Part shown: positions 45,226 through 53,995 of the stretch, in pieces
Layout: each line of letters begins with the position of its first letter
Position numbering within the stretch: the stretch's first letter is position 1
Origin: Arcicella sp034931005
GTDB taxonomy: Bacteria; Bacteroidota; Bacteroidia; Cytophagales; Spirosomataceae
Assembly (NCBI RefSeq): GCF_034931005.1
Contig: NZ_JAYGIN010000021.1
Location: 70,063 to 134,062, forward strand
Direction of reading: 5' to 3'
DNA: 64,000 nt
The notes under the pieces: model-generated
Seen by the model: the letters and a program-made list of their open reading frames with translations, nothing else
Databases searched by the model: none
What the model was told of the DNA's origin: nothing
Position numbers and translations under genes: made by a program

Positions 45226-47580
45226 ATGAAAAAAGTAATTTTTTTATCCATAATCTTCATTGCGGGGATTTTTGGAAATCTTCATGCACAAGAAGAAGTA
45301 ACTCAAATGTTGAGAGGCAAAATTGTAGATTCTCAGTCAAAAACGCCCTTGATTGGTGTAAATGTTGTCATAGTTGGCACAGAACCTCTGAAAGGTGGAA
45401 GTACAGATGATGAGGGTATTTTCAGAATTAAAAATGCACCACTTGGTAGAAATTCGATTAAAATATCTTCGGTAGGTTATAAAGAAATTACATTATCAAA
45501 TATTGTAGTCACGGCAGGAAAACAAACGGTTTTAGACATCGAAATGGAAGAGCAAATTACGCTCGGAAATGAAATTGTTGTAACGGCTGCTCGCTCCAAA
45601 ACATCAATAGAAAAGGGAATGGTTTCGGTAAGTGGCAAAACTTTTGATATTGAAGAAACTCGCAGGTTTTCGGGTAGTAGAAACGACCCTTCACGAATGG
45701 TTGCCAACTTTGCTGGTGTGGTTGGGAATAGTGATGCTCGAAATGATATTATTATCAGAGGAAACTCTCCAACAGGTTTACTTTGGCGTTTTGAAGGAAT
45801 TGATATTCCTAATCCAAGTCATTTTGGAGCTTTGGGAGCAACGGGTGGCCCAGTTACCATGCTGAATAACAATCTCTTAGCTCGTTCAGCCTTTTTAACA
45901 GGAGCTTTCCCCGCCAATTATGGCAATGCTATTGCAGGTGTTTTTGATTTACAATTACGCACAGGTAATAACGAAAAACGAGAATATACTGGTCAGGTAG
46001 GATTTAACGGAATAGAATTAGGAGCAGAAGGTGCTTTTTCAAAAACCTCAAAAGCGTCCTATTTGGTTAATTATCGTTATTCAATGTTGGGTTTATTACA
46101 AAAAATAGGCTTAAATTTTGGTACTGGCTCAAATACGCCAAAGTATCAGGATTTATCATTTAAACTTGATTTTCCAACCGAAAAAGCAGGACGATTTACT
46201 GTTTTTGGAATGGGTGGCACAAGTGGAATTATCAATAAACCTGACTCAAGCGGAACGAAAGATTTTTATAGTAACTCAAGCGAAAATACCACTTATGATA
46301 CTCAAATGGGCGTTTTGGGATTGGGACATACTTATCATCTCAGTCATTATTCGTTCCTGAAAACTACCATCGCCATTTCTGGTAATGCCGTACAAAGTGC
46401 CACAGACTCAGTGGCGAAAGATTTAGTGCTTGCCAAATATAGAAGCAATTCAAGTCAGACAAAAATGTCGCTTCATACAGCCTTAACCAATAAATTGAGT
46501 GCTTCACAGACTTTAGTGATAGGCTTAATGGCAGATAGGCTTGGCGTTGATTTCTCCGACAGTGCCTTTATCTCTAAAAATTCTTTTAAAAAATTGAGAG
46601 AATTTGAAGGTAGCACTTATTTATTAAGAGCTTATGCAAACTGGCAATGGAAAGTGAAAGATAAATTAGTTATCAATACGGGAGCCTATATTCAGCACTT
46701 TGGACTTAATAAAACTACCTCATTTGAGCCACGTTTGGGGCTTCGTTTTTCGCCTACTCAAAACCATACATTTAGCATAGGCGTTGGTCGTCATAGCCAA
46801 TTACAGGATTTAGCAGTTTATTTTAATAACCTAAAAAATGATACAGGTTATTCTCGACCTAATGAAAATTTGGGTTTTACCATGAGCAATCAAGCAATAT
46901 TTGGTTATGAAACTTTCATTAGCAAAAATACCAAACTTAAAGCTGAAGCCTATTATCAATCACTTTCAGATGTACCCGTTCAAACGCAATCGTCAGCCTA
47001 TTCAGTGTTGAATGAAGGAGCCAATTTTGAGTCTCCGAGCATCACAAATTTAGTCAATAAAGGTTCTGGAAAGAACTACGGGGTAGAATTAACAATTGAA
47101 AGAAATTTCATCAATAACTATTATTTTTTAGGAACATTATCGCTCTATGAAAGCACTTACAAAGGAAGCGATGGTGTAGAACGAAATACTACTTTTAATG
47201 GAAATTATGTTGGAAATATCTTGGCTGGACGAGAATTTAAGGTAAGTAAACGAGGTACTTTTGCCATTGATTTTAAAGTAACCGCCGCAGGAGGAAAACG
47301 CTATACGCCATTTGACATTGAGAAATCATTGAAAGAGAAAAAAGTTTATTACACCGATGATATCAATGGGGCAAAAATGAAAGATTATTTGAGGGCTGAT
47401 TTAAAGATTTTGTTCCGATTAAATCGTAAAAAAGTAATGGAAGAATGGTTTTTTGATTTCCAGAATATTACAGGAAGAGCCAATATTTACACCCAAAAAT
47501 TAGACCCAGTTGCCAAAAAATTGGTTTACTCTACTCAGCAAGGTTTTTATCCGACATTTAATTATAGAATTCAATTCTAA
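45226..47580 (+). CDS. TonB-dependent receptor with carboxypeptidase-D-like domain
   Basis: 784 residues with a signal peptide (ending GNLHAQ). Carboxypeptidase-D-like domain (LRGKIVDSQSKTPLIGVNVV ... KISSVGYKEI), TonB-box-like NEIVVTAARS, plug (DIIIRGNSPTGLLWRFEGID, FPANYGNAIAGVFDLQLR) and a beta-barrel ending PTFNYRIQF. Start at 45226 follows an AT-rich leader. It lies 190 bp after the pigment cluster and could share its promoter region or stand alone. Substrate unknown. Confidence 0.85.
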   Translation: MKKVIFLSIIFIAGIFGNLHAQEEVTQMLRGKIVDSQSKTPLIGVNVVIVGTEPLKGGSTDDEGIFRIKNAPLGRNSIKISSVGYKEITLSNIVVTAGKQTVLDIEMEEQITLGNEIVVTAARSKTSIEKGMVSVSGKTFDIEETRRFSGSRNDPSRMVANFAGVVGNSDARNDIIIRGNSPTGLLWRFEGIDIPNPSHFGALGATGGPVTMLNNNLLARSAFLTGAFPANYGNAIAGVFDLQLRTGNNEKREYTGQVGFNGIELGAEGAFSKTSKASYLVNYRYSMLGLLQKIGLNFGTGSNTPKYQDLSFKLDFPTEKAGRFTVFGMGGTSGIINKPDSSGTKDFYSNSSENTTYDTQMGVLGLGHTYHLSHYSFLKTTIAISGNAVQSATDSVAKDLVLAKYRSNSSQTKMSLHTALTNKLSASQTLVIGLMADRLGVDFSDSAFISKNSFKKLREFEGSTYLLRAYANWQWKVKDKLVINTGAYIQHFGLNKTTSFEPRLGLRFSPTQNHTFSIGVGRHSQLQDLAVYFNNLKNDTGYSRPNENLGFTMSNQAIFGYETFISKNTKLKAEAYYQSLSDVPVQTQSSAYSVLNEGANFESPSITNLVNKGSGKNYGVELTIERNFINNYYFLGTLSLYESTYKGSDGVERNTTFNGNYVGNILAGREFKVSKRGTFAIDFKVTAAGGKRYTPFDIEKSLKEKKVYYTDDINGAKMKDYLRADLKILFRLNRKKVMEEWFFDFQNITGRANIYTQKLDPVAKKLVYSTQQGFYPTFNYRIQF

Positions 47581-47717
47581 AGATTTTAAGTAGGTGTTGG
47601 GATTTATGGATTAGTTTTTAATGTTTTTATATGATTGATTGTCAGTAACTTAGTAGGGTTGAGGTACAGGCTGAATTTTATAAACCATTGATGGGGGGCT
47701 AAATCCTGACCCCTACT

Positions 47718-47824
47718 TAATTCTACTTTGGCACTTTAAATAAATGGGAAAAATTTGACTTTCGGGAAGTTGAACGGTAAATACCCAAATTTCCATCTTT
47801 TTTTAAAGTGCCAAAGTAGAATTA
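47718..47824. repeat. MITE-like repeat, family 4 (intact copy)
   Basis: 107 bp with perfect 23-bp terminal inverted repeats (47718-47740 and 47802-47824), ending in TTCTACTTTGGCACTTTAAA and its mirror. The interior contains GACTTTCGGGAAGTTGAA, shared with family 3. Degenerate relatives lie at 14046 and 32200. Confidence 0.85.
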
Positions 47825-47866
47825 AACACTTAAAGAGAATTAGCTCATGTATAAATCTGATTATCT

Positions 47867-48616
47867 ATGGAGACTATCTTAAAAATTGACCTTTACCTAC
47901 ATATCACCGCAGGTACAGTTGCCTTGATAACGGGAATGATTGCCATTTTTGCCAAAAAAGGAGGCTTGTCTCATCGTAAAGCTGGACAGTGGTATTTTTG
48001 GGCAATGCTTACGGTTTGTGTTACGGCAATACTACGATTTAGGTTATCGCCAAGTATTATATTTTTAACGATGATTGCCATTTTTAGCTTTTATCTCAAT
48101 TTCTCTGGAAAACGAATTCTCAATTTTAAAAAGAAGGATAAACCTTTTCAATTCATAGATTGGAGTATGGCTTATTTTACCCTATCTTGTGGTATCGTAA
48201 TGTGTTTATCAAGTATTTATTATTATTTTTTTGAACATAAAACCATACTTAGTATTTTGTTCGTAGTTTTTGGTTTTTTTTGTATTTCCATTGCCAGAAC
48301 AGATATTTTAAGATTTAAAGGTAAAATAGAAGTTGAAAAAATGAATTGGTTTTTTCAGCACATCGGACGAATGATGGGGTCTTATGCAGCCACCGTAACA
48401 GCTTTTGTGATTACTAACAATCATGGTTTTTTTCCCGATTTAGTTGTTTGGATTGCCCCAGGAGTTATCATCGGATTTTTATCAGATGTTTGGGCAAATC
48501 GTTACCGAAAAGACTATGGAATCCCTATTATTCCTGTATTACCAGTTAGAATTGCACAACGCTTTTTGGGAATGTTCAAACAGTTAAATGGTAATATCGT
48601 TAGTTTTTTTAAATAA
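47867..48616 (+). CDS. Multi-pass membrane protein (DUF2306-like)
   Basis: 249 residues, about seven hydrophobic segments (for example LYLHITAGTVALITGMIAIF, WSMAYFTLSCGIVMCLSSIY, ILSILFVVFGFFCISIA). Conserved His residues in LHITAGTVALITG, SHRKAGQWYFWAM and WFFQHIGRMMGSYAATVTAF are typical of this group of small bacterial membrane proteins, some of which are thought to bind haem. Function unknown. It sits 50 bp upstream of a secreted protein gene on the same strand. Confidence 0.7.
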   Translation: METILKIDLYLHITAGTVALITGMIAIFAKKGGLSHRKAGQWYFWAMLTVCVTAILRFRLSPSIIFLTMIAIFSFYLNFSGKRILNFKKKDKPFQFIDWSMAYFTLSCGIVMCLSSIYYYFFEHKTILSILFVVFGFFCISIARTDILRFKGKIEVEKMNWFFQHIGRMMGSYAATVTAFVITNNHGFFPDLVVWIAPGVIIGFLSDVWANRYRKDYGIPIIPVLPVRIAQRFLGMFKQLNGNIVSFFK

Positions 48617-48665
48617 TGAAATAGCATTTAACCTAAAGATAGTCAAGCATTTAATACAGTAAAAT

Positions 48666-49856
48666 ATGAATAAGATAATTTTTATATTACTCTTCAGCCA
48701 AATTAATCTTTTTGCTCAAGAGTATCATTTTTTCAAGGGGCAGGTTCTTGATTTAAGCTCCCAAGCACCCATCGAAGGGGTTCATCTTCGTATCGGAAAT
48801 ATCGGAACGGCTACCAATGAAAAAGGTGATTTTCTCCTAAAAATTCCAGTTAAATTATTGACAAACTCACTTGTTTTTTCAGCGATTGGATACAAAAACC
48901 ATTCTCAAATATTAGCCAAGTCAGATACGATTTTTCAGAAAATCAATTTAGAATCAAGTGCCGTTGCTCTCAACGAAGTCAAAGTATATAGTAGTGCGTT
49001 AGCCATCGTAAAAAGTGCGATTAAAGAAATTGAGCATAATTATTTTTCAACACCAACTCTTTTAAGGGGATTTTATCGGGAGGTTTCTCAAGACCCTAAT
49101 ACCTTAACATACAAATACTTAGCAGAAGCCGTTTTAGAGGTTTTCAAACCATCTTATCAGTCGTCGGCTGATGGAACAATTCATATTTTGCAGTCTCGTA
49201 AAAAGGAATTTATGGTATTAGATTCGATGCAAACTTTTTTCAACTCAGGTACATTTTTGCCTATTACGTTTGACATTGTCCATCAAAATAAATCATTCAT
49301 TAATCCTGATGACGTAGAAAAATTCAAGTTTGAGGTTCAAGACGTTACCACTTTAGATAATCAGGATGTTTATGTTATTTCTTTTAGTCCGAAGAATGAA
49401 GAAGAGGCTGCTTTGCAAGGTAAATTGTATATTAACACACAGGATAATGCCTTTGTTGGGGTAGATTTTGCGTCTAATAATGCAGCCCTCCAAAAAAATA
49501 GTAAGGAGAAAAGTAAATATTCTACCATTTTTAAAGGCAAAGAAACGAAGGTTCGTTATGAGAAAATGGAGGGCAAATATTATCTTCAAAGTGTAGCTCA
49601 TACCATGACATTGAACAGAATTGTAAAAGGGAAAACAGAAGATTTTAAACTTTCTCTGGAATTCACCACAACTGATATTGAAACGCAAGAGGTAAAGAAA
49701 CCCAAAAATGCTCCTAAGGCTCACCGCTCAGACGTATTTTTGAAAGCGGTAGGAGCGATGGATGAAAACTTCTGGGGTAATTATACAACGGTTCTGCAAA
49801 ATATTTCTTTGCAGGAAGAAGCAAGTTCATTATCCAAAGAGACTTTTCATAAATAA
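48666..49856 (+). CDS. Secreted protein with carboxypeptidase-D-like N-terminal domain
   Basis: 396 residues; signal peptide MNKIIFILLFSQINLFAQ. N-terminal carboxypeptidase-D-like regulatory domain (FFKGQVLDLSSQAPIEGVHL ... FSAIGYKNHSQ), a linker (VALNEVKVYSSAL), then a beta-rich domain with FYREVSQDPNTLTYKYLAEA. It resembles a widespread group of Bacteroidota periplasmic or outer-membrane proteins of unknown function that lack a receptor barrel. It is followed by a strong hairpin at 49873, which ends the plus-strand series. Confidence 0.7.
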   Translation: MNKIIFILLFSQINLFAQEYHFFKGQVLDLSSQAPIEGVHLRIGNIGTATNEKGDFLLKIPVKLLTNSLVFSAIGYKNHSQILAKSDTIFQKINLESSAVALNEVKVYSSALAIVKSAIKEIEHNYFSTPTLLRGFYREVSQDPNTLTYKYLAEAVLEVFKPSYQSSADGTIHILQSRKKEFMVLDSMQTFFNSGTFLPITFDIVHQNKSFINPDDVEKFKFEVQDVTTLDNQDVYVISFSPKNEEEAALQGKLYINTQDNAFVGVDFASNNAALQKNSKEKSKYSTIFKGKETKVRYEKMEGKYYLQSVAHTMTLNRIVKGKTEDFKLSLEFTTTDIETQEVKKPKNAPKAHRSDVFLKAVGAMDENFWGNYTTVLQNISLQEEASSLSKETFHK

Positions 49857-49872
49857 AAGGTATTTCAAAAAA

Positions 49873-49917
49873 ACATAGAAACGCCGTCAGAATATTATCC
49901 TGACGGCGTTTCTATGT
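49873..49917. terminator. Strong hairpin, probable terminator
   Basis: Perfect 18-bp arms at 49873-49890 and 49900-49917, core ACGCCGTCAG/CTGACGGCGT, 9-nt loop. It lies 13 bp after the stop of the secreted protein gene. A classical T-run is missing, but the stem is very stable and preceded by an A-run, so it could also terminate minus-strand transcripts. Confidence 0.65.
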
Positions 49918-49920
49918 ATA

Positions 49921-50234
49921 AAGCTGTTTAAACTTTTGAAATTTCTTAGAAATAGGACTTGTAAATCATTTTAGTTACCCCGCCTAACTGGATAGAATTT
50001 TATACACCGTCTGACTGGATAGAATTTTAAACGTAGTCAGACGATAGTCAGACGAGTAAATTAAACGTAGTCAGACGATAGTCAGATGGGTAAATTAAAC
50101 GCAGTCAGACGATAGTCAGACGAGTAAATTTTAACGCAGTCAGACAATCTAACTAAGACTATACTTTATATGCTAAAACAATAAGATTCAATTTAATCAA
50201 AAATAGAATCTTATTGTGAAAGTTTAAACAGCTT
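49921..50234. mobile_element. 314-bp element with 16-bp terminal inverted repeats (family 5)
   Basis: The terminal repeats AAGCTGTTTAAACTTT (49921-49936) and AAAGTTTAAACAGCTT (50219-50234) are perfect. The outer 10 bp equal those of family 1, so the two are probably mobilised by related machinery. The interior carries a 34-bp tandem array. No coding capacity. A solitary right end (AAAGTTTAAACAGCTTCT) occurs at 60317. Confidence 0.7.
50029..50150. repeat. Tandem array of 34-bp units with GTCAGACGATAGTCAGAC core
   Basis: Units at 50029-50062, 50063-50096 and 50097-50130, plus a partial unit to about 50150. Each holds a direct repeat GTCAGAC-GATA-GTCAGAC; unit 2 has GTCAGATG. The same 18-mer occurs once in reverse at 29544-29561 near the origin. 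Confidence 0.85.
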
Positions 50235-50288
50235 CTATTTTGGAATAAAAACTTGACTCGTTTATGTTTCAACAATTGCAAATACCTA

Positions 50289-51038
50289 CTACACTAATTT
50301 ATTTTTGAGATTAACAATCCTTTTTTGGAAGACCGTCAAGAAATCGTCTTTGTATTTTCCTGCGGTGGGTATGCGAGGAGCATTTTTCATAATAACCTCA
50401 TTTCCGTCCAGAGCTTCAATTGATTTTATCGCAACGATATATGAGCGATGTACCCTCAAAAAATCTTTTACGGGTAAAGATTCTTCAATCTCCCCTATGC
50501 CAATATACGTAACAATTCTATCGCCCTTTACGGTGCATATTGTTACGTAGTTTTTCATGCCTTCAATGTAAACAATATCCGAAAAATTAATCTTCTGAAT
50601 TTTTCCTTTGTGTTCAGTTTTAACAAAAATAAAATCTTGTTGTTCAGCAGGCAGACCTTCAGTTGATATTTTTTGATGATTGACAATATTCAAAACCTTA
50701 TCAGTTGCTTTTAAAAACCTTTCGTAAGGAATGGGTTTCATCAAATAATCCACTACATTGGGGAATTCATAACTTTCTAAGGCAAATTGAGGATAAGCAG
50801 TAGTGAGAATTACTTTCAAATTTTCATCGGCATGAAGTTTCAAAAAGTCGAGCCCAGTTAGTTTGGGCATGTGAATATCTAAAAAAAGTAAATCGGCTTT
50901 TTGTGTTTTCACCATTGCGGGTACTTCCATTATATCCGTTGTGCTACCCACCAAAGTTAAATATGGCGTGTCGTTTACAAACTTTGTCAGAATATTAATG
51001 GCAGGTCTTTCGTCATCAACAATTAAACATTTTATCAT
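50289..51038 (-). CDS. LytTR-family response regulator
   Basis: 249 residues. Receiver: IVDDERPAINILTKFV, phospho-acceptor Asp in LLFLDIHMPKLTGLDF, TTAYPQFALESYEFPNVVDY and MKPIPYERF. LytTR DNA-binding domain: IVYIEGMKNYVTICTV, FLRVHRSYIVAIKSIEAL, IPTAGKYKDDF. Its gene follows the histidine kinase gene on the same strand (117-bp gap). The pair is divergent from the RiPP-type region that begins at 52517, so those genes are plausible targets. Confidence 0.93.
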   Translation of the reverse strand: MIKCLIVDDERPAINILTKFVNDTPYLTLVGSTTDIMEVPAMVKTQKADLLFLDIHMPKLTGLDFLKLHADENLKVILTTAYPQFALESYEFPNVVDYLMKPIPYERFLKATDKVLNIVNHQKISTEGLPAEQQDFIFVKTEHKGKIQKINFSDIVYIEGMKNYVTICTVKGDRIVTYIGIGEIEESLPVKDFLRVHRSYIVAIKSIEALDGNEVIMKNAPRIPTAGKYKDDFLTVFQKRIVNLKNKLV

Positions 51039-51155
51039 AGCATCAGTTATTATTAGTTATTTAGAGTTCTATGGTAATTTTTTGGAAGCGTATTTTCATC
51101 AAAAATCTAATATTTTTGGCTAATATCAAAATATTTACGTTAAAAAGTCAAAATT

Positions 51156-52289
51156 TCACCTGTTGATAAGTTTATATTTTTTCAAATTTCTAAAAGCCTC
51201 TTCCATGTCCGAAATAGTAAATTCCAGGGCAAATTCATCTTCGGTATCTAAAAAAATATTAACGTTATATTTATTGCCATACAAAATATCCATTCTGGTT
51301 CTGATATTATTCATGCCAACGCCACTTGTATGTTCTTTTGGGCCTTTATTTTTTCGGTTATAAATAGAGAGAAATAAACTGTTTTCTTCCACAATCATGA
51401 TAATTTTTGCAGGATTTTTAGGGTCATGAATGTCTCCATGTTTAAAAATGTTTTCAATAAAAGAAATTAATACTAAGGGCAAAATCTCCAAATGATTAAT
51501 ATTTTCTTCTCCTTCAATAGTCAAATCAAGATATAGTTCATTGCTAAATCTCATTTTTTGTAGTTTCAGGTAATTCTTGATATGGTTAATTTCAGAATAC
51601 AACGAAACCAGCGTGTCTTTGCCTGTTTCCGTGAGTGTATAACGCATAATGTTGGAAAGTGTCATGATTGACTCCGCCACCGAATCCGAAACCATAATGG
51701 CCTCAGAATAGATAAAATTTAATGTATTATACAAAAAGTGAGGATTTATCTGTGCTTGCAAAAAAGCAATTTGCGTCATATCTTTTTGATGTTGCAGTTT
51801 CGCATTTGCCTCGATTAGTTTTCGTTCTTTTACCTCTAATGCAATGGCGTGTTTAGCAAATCCGTAACCGTAAGCGAGGATAAGATTATGTAAGAAAGTA
51901 TAGGCACTTTCAATAACAAAATAAGACAAATTGAATGTCCTATTTGTATAAGAAGTATTTACACCCAAAAGCGGATAAAGATAAATGTTTAAAAGATACC
52001 TCAAAAACAGAAAAACTATTATATCAATGATTATTAATCCTAAGCCTATAAGGTATTTTCTTTTCTGAAAATAATATCTAAAAATGAGATAATTTGGTAA
52101 AAATACTAATAATGCCCATGATGGGAAATTAATAAATACTCTCAAAACATCTTTCCAATTATGGATAGAGGCATAATATAATCCAGCGTTGAATAGGATA
52201 AAGAAAGTCCAAAAAGTGACTAAAAAATATATACCTTTCTTATGATTTTGATAATAGGTATTCCACCAGTCTTGAAGTTTTTTTATCAT
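51156..52289 (-). CDS. LytS-like sensor histidine kinase
   Basis: 377 residues. Four membrane segments in the first ~150 residues (GIYFLVTFWTFFILFNAGLY, WALLVFLPNYLIFRYYF, LIGLGLIIIDIIVFLFL, YTFLHNLILAYGYGF), a histidine box AQINPHFLYNTLNFIYSEA, and an ATPase region with LVLISFIENIFKHGDI and GVGMNNIRTRMDILYG. It phosphorylates the LytTR regulator encoded downstream. Confidence 0.92.
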   Translation of the reverse strand: MIKKLQDWWNTYYQNHKKGIYFLVTFWTFFILFNAGLYYASIHNWKDVLRVFINFPSWALLVFLPNYLIFRYYFQKRKYLIGLGLIIIDIIVFLFLRYLLNIYLYPLLGVNTSYTNRTFNLSYFVIESAYTFLHNLILAYGYGFAKHAIALEVKERKLIEANAKLQHQKDMTQIAFLQAQINPHFLYNTLNFIYSEAIMVSDSVAESIMTLSNIMRYTLTETGKDTLVSLYSEINHIKNYLKLQKMRFSNELYLDLTIEGEENINHLEILPLVLISFIENIFKHGDIHDPKNPAKIIMIVEENSLFLSIYNRKNKGPKEHTSGVGMNNIRTRMDILYGNKYNVNIFLDTEDEFALEFTISDMEEAFRNLKKYKLINR

Positions 52290-52516
52290 AATTTTTTACC
52301 ATTTTACTGCGAAAATACATAAAAGTATAGGGAAAGGTGCTATTAGTATAATTTTATTTACTACCTCGATTTTTTAGGGCAACTTTGAATCAAGAAAACA
52401 ACAAAATATTTAAAATAAATAAGTTTAAGTAGTAAATAACAACTTGAGTGCATATTATTAAGTATAAATAGTTTTTCTAAATTTTATTATTCCTCAAAAT
52501 CTAAATCATTAAGACC

Positions 52517-52636
52517 ATGAAAACTTCAACCTCAACTTCAAAATTAGCTATCAAAAAATTCAATGTCATTAAATTGGAAGACCAAAAATTAAATACAAGT
52601 AACCATTCTTTCTCAATTGAGACTTGGATGTTATAA
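52517..52636 (+). CDS. Candidate RiPP precursor peptide (39 residues)
   Basis: The short frame starts MKTSTSTSKLAIKKFNVIKL and ends FSIETWML. The stretch KKFNVIKLEDQKL resembles the FNLD-type leader box (F-N-x-x-K-L-x) of class I lanthipeptide precursors in Bacteroidota. The C-terminal part is rich in Ser, Thr and Asn but has no Cys, so a thioether product is not possible. It lies 218 bp upstream of a LanC-like gene on the same strand. Too short to be sure it is translated; confidence rests on context. Confidence 0.5.
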   Translation: MKTSTSTSKLAIKKFNVIKLEDQKLNTSNHSFSIETWML

Positions 52637-52854
52637 AGTAAAAAAATCTTCTAAAACCACTCATTCGTATAGCAAAACTACCCTTTTAGTATAATAAAGT
52701 TTAATCTCTGAATTTATTTCAAGACCTTTGAAACAGATAAAAAAGAATACCTCTAAAACTATTAAAATTATTATTTAAGTAAAAGAAACCTCAAGTTTAC
52801 CTCTAAAACTATTTAACGATGAATGTTGCCATGAAGACTTGAAATCACGCACTT

Positions 52855-53754
52855 ATGTACCAGTTAGACATCCCAAATTTTGCAAAAGAACTTATAGGTT
52901 CAATTAGCTCAGAACAAATTGATATAATTTTTTCACAGCAATACGAAGAAATTATCAATCAAATTAAAATGGAAATTAATCCGAATCAACAAAACCAATT
53001 TTCTGGTTTTTGGTGGGAGGAAAATGCCCAAAGAGCAAGCTATTGGTTTATGAAAATTCAACTGTCTTGGAATACATCTGGAACCGATTTCGACAAAACT
53101 CATGCGTTCTTGAACAACCTTTTTGAAACCGAAGAAATTGATTTATCCTTTCAAAATGGATTAATGGGGCTTTTGCTCTGGTTGGGTCGAGAAAATGAAA
53201 TGATAAAAGATTTAGTAATTGAAGATTTTATCGAAAAGGCAACGCAATTTTTATTAAGTAAAAAAATGAAGTTAAATGCCAATTGGAAACAATTTTCATT
53301 TTTCCCTGAAGCATTTGATGAAGACACTTGGACGAGCAATAATACGCTCTCGTGGACTGTCGGAGACTTACACCTTGTTAAATTGCTTTATCGTCAGTCA
53401 AAAGGTTATTCAGAAAGCAAATATTACGAAATCGCTGAGAATATCGGGTTACATTCAACCACCCGAGTACGTGAAGAACAAACCCAAATTACGGACTCTT
53501 CGCTGGCAAATGGGTCAATTGGCTTAGTCGTTTTGTACAAAGCTCTTTATCAAGCAACAGGTCAAGAAGCTTATCTGAAATCAAGCCAATATTGGCGAAT
53601 GAGAACTGAAAAATTCTTAGAAACAGAATTACAAAATGGTTATTATACTGGTCGTGAAGACCATATTTTGGACGGATTAGCAGGAATTCTGATGGTTTTT
53701 CAAGCATTAGAAAAAGAAGAAATAAATCCTTTGCTTACGTATTTGGCAGGATAA
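52855..53754 (+). CDS. LanC-like protein lacking the zinc ligands
   Basis: 299 residues with the repeated alpha-barrel pattern of LanC-like proteins: FQNGLMGLLLWLGRE, LSWTVGDLHLVKLLYR, DSSLANGSIGLVVLYKALYQ, ILDGLAGILMVFQAL. In active LanC enzymes the second motif is W-C-x-G and the third is C-H-G. Here they read W-T-V-G and A-N-G, so all three zinc ligands are replaced and classical lanthionine cyclisation is unlikely. It may be a binding or scaffold protein. It follows the candidate precursor at 52517; no LanB dehydratase is visible in the window. Start ATG at 52855. Confidence 0.75.
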   Translation: MYQLDIPNFAKELIGSISSEQIDIIFSQQYEEIINQIKMEINPNQQNQFSGFWWEENAQRASYWFMKIQLSWNTSGTDFDKTHAFLNNLFETEEIDLSFQNGLMGLLLWLGRENEMIKDLVIEDFIEKATQFLLSKKMKLNANWKQFSFFPEAFDEDTWTSNNTLSWTVGDLHLVKLLYRQSKGYSESKYYEIAENIGLHSTTRVREEQTQITDSSLANGSIGLVVLYKALYQATGQEAYLKSSQYWRMRTEKFLETELQNGYYTGREDHILDGLAGILMVFQALEKEEINPLLTYLAG

Positions 53755-53995
53755 AAATTACCTCTTAATTAGGGGTTGGGATTTAGTTATTAGGATTTAG
53801 TGTTAGAACTCGTGATTAATCAAGTTATTACAGCATAATCAAACATTGCCTAAATTGACAGATTACTTAATTAGAATTTAGTTGTTAAAACTACCGAATA
53901 TTTTGGATTGTGTTGAGTTTAAACTCGCTATTAATCAGTGGGTTACATATTTTCAAAGGTAAGCAAGATTTTAACTTGCACTAAAAAATATTAAA
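53755..53995. other. Intergenic region with short dispersed repeat
   Basis: Contains GGGGTTGGGATTTAG ... TTAGGATTTAGTGTT, which recurs in similar form at about 61539-61590 and, more weakly, at 9935-9965 and 47590-47620. No open frame. It probably contains the promoter for the operon that starts at 53996, but I could not assign it. Confidence 0.4.

Noticed and set aside
46461..46473. Iteron-like AAAAATGTCGCTT inside a TonB receptor gene
   Set aside because: Single match within a coding sequence 17 kb from the array; expected by chance and explained by codons.
50029..50150. Possible CRISPR array or attachment site
   Set aside because: Units are contiguous without unique spacers, and no integrase or cas gene is near.
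52517..53754. Functional lanthipeptide biosynthesis locus
   Set aside because: No LanB dehydratase, the precursor has no Cys, and the LanC-like protein lacks zinc ligands, so a thioether product is not supported.
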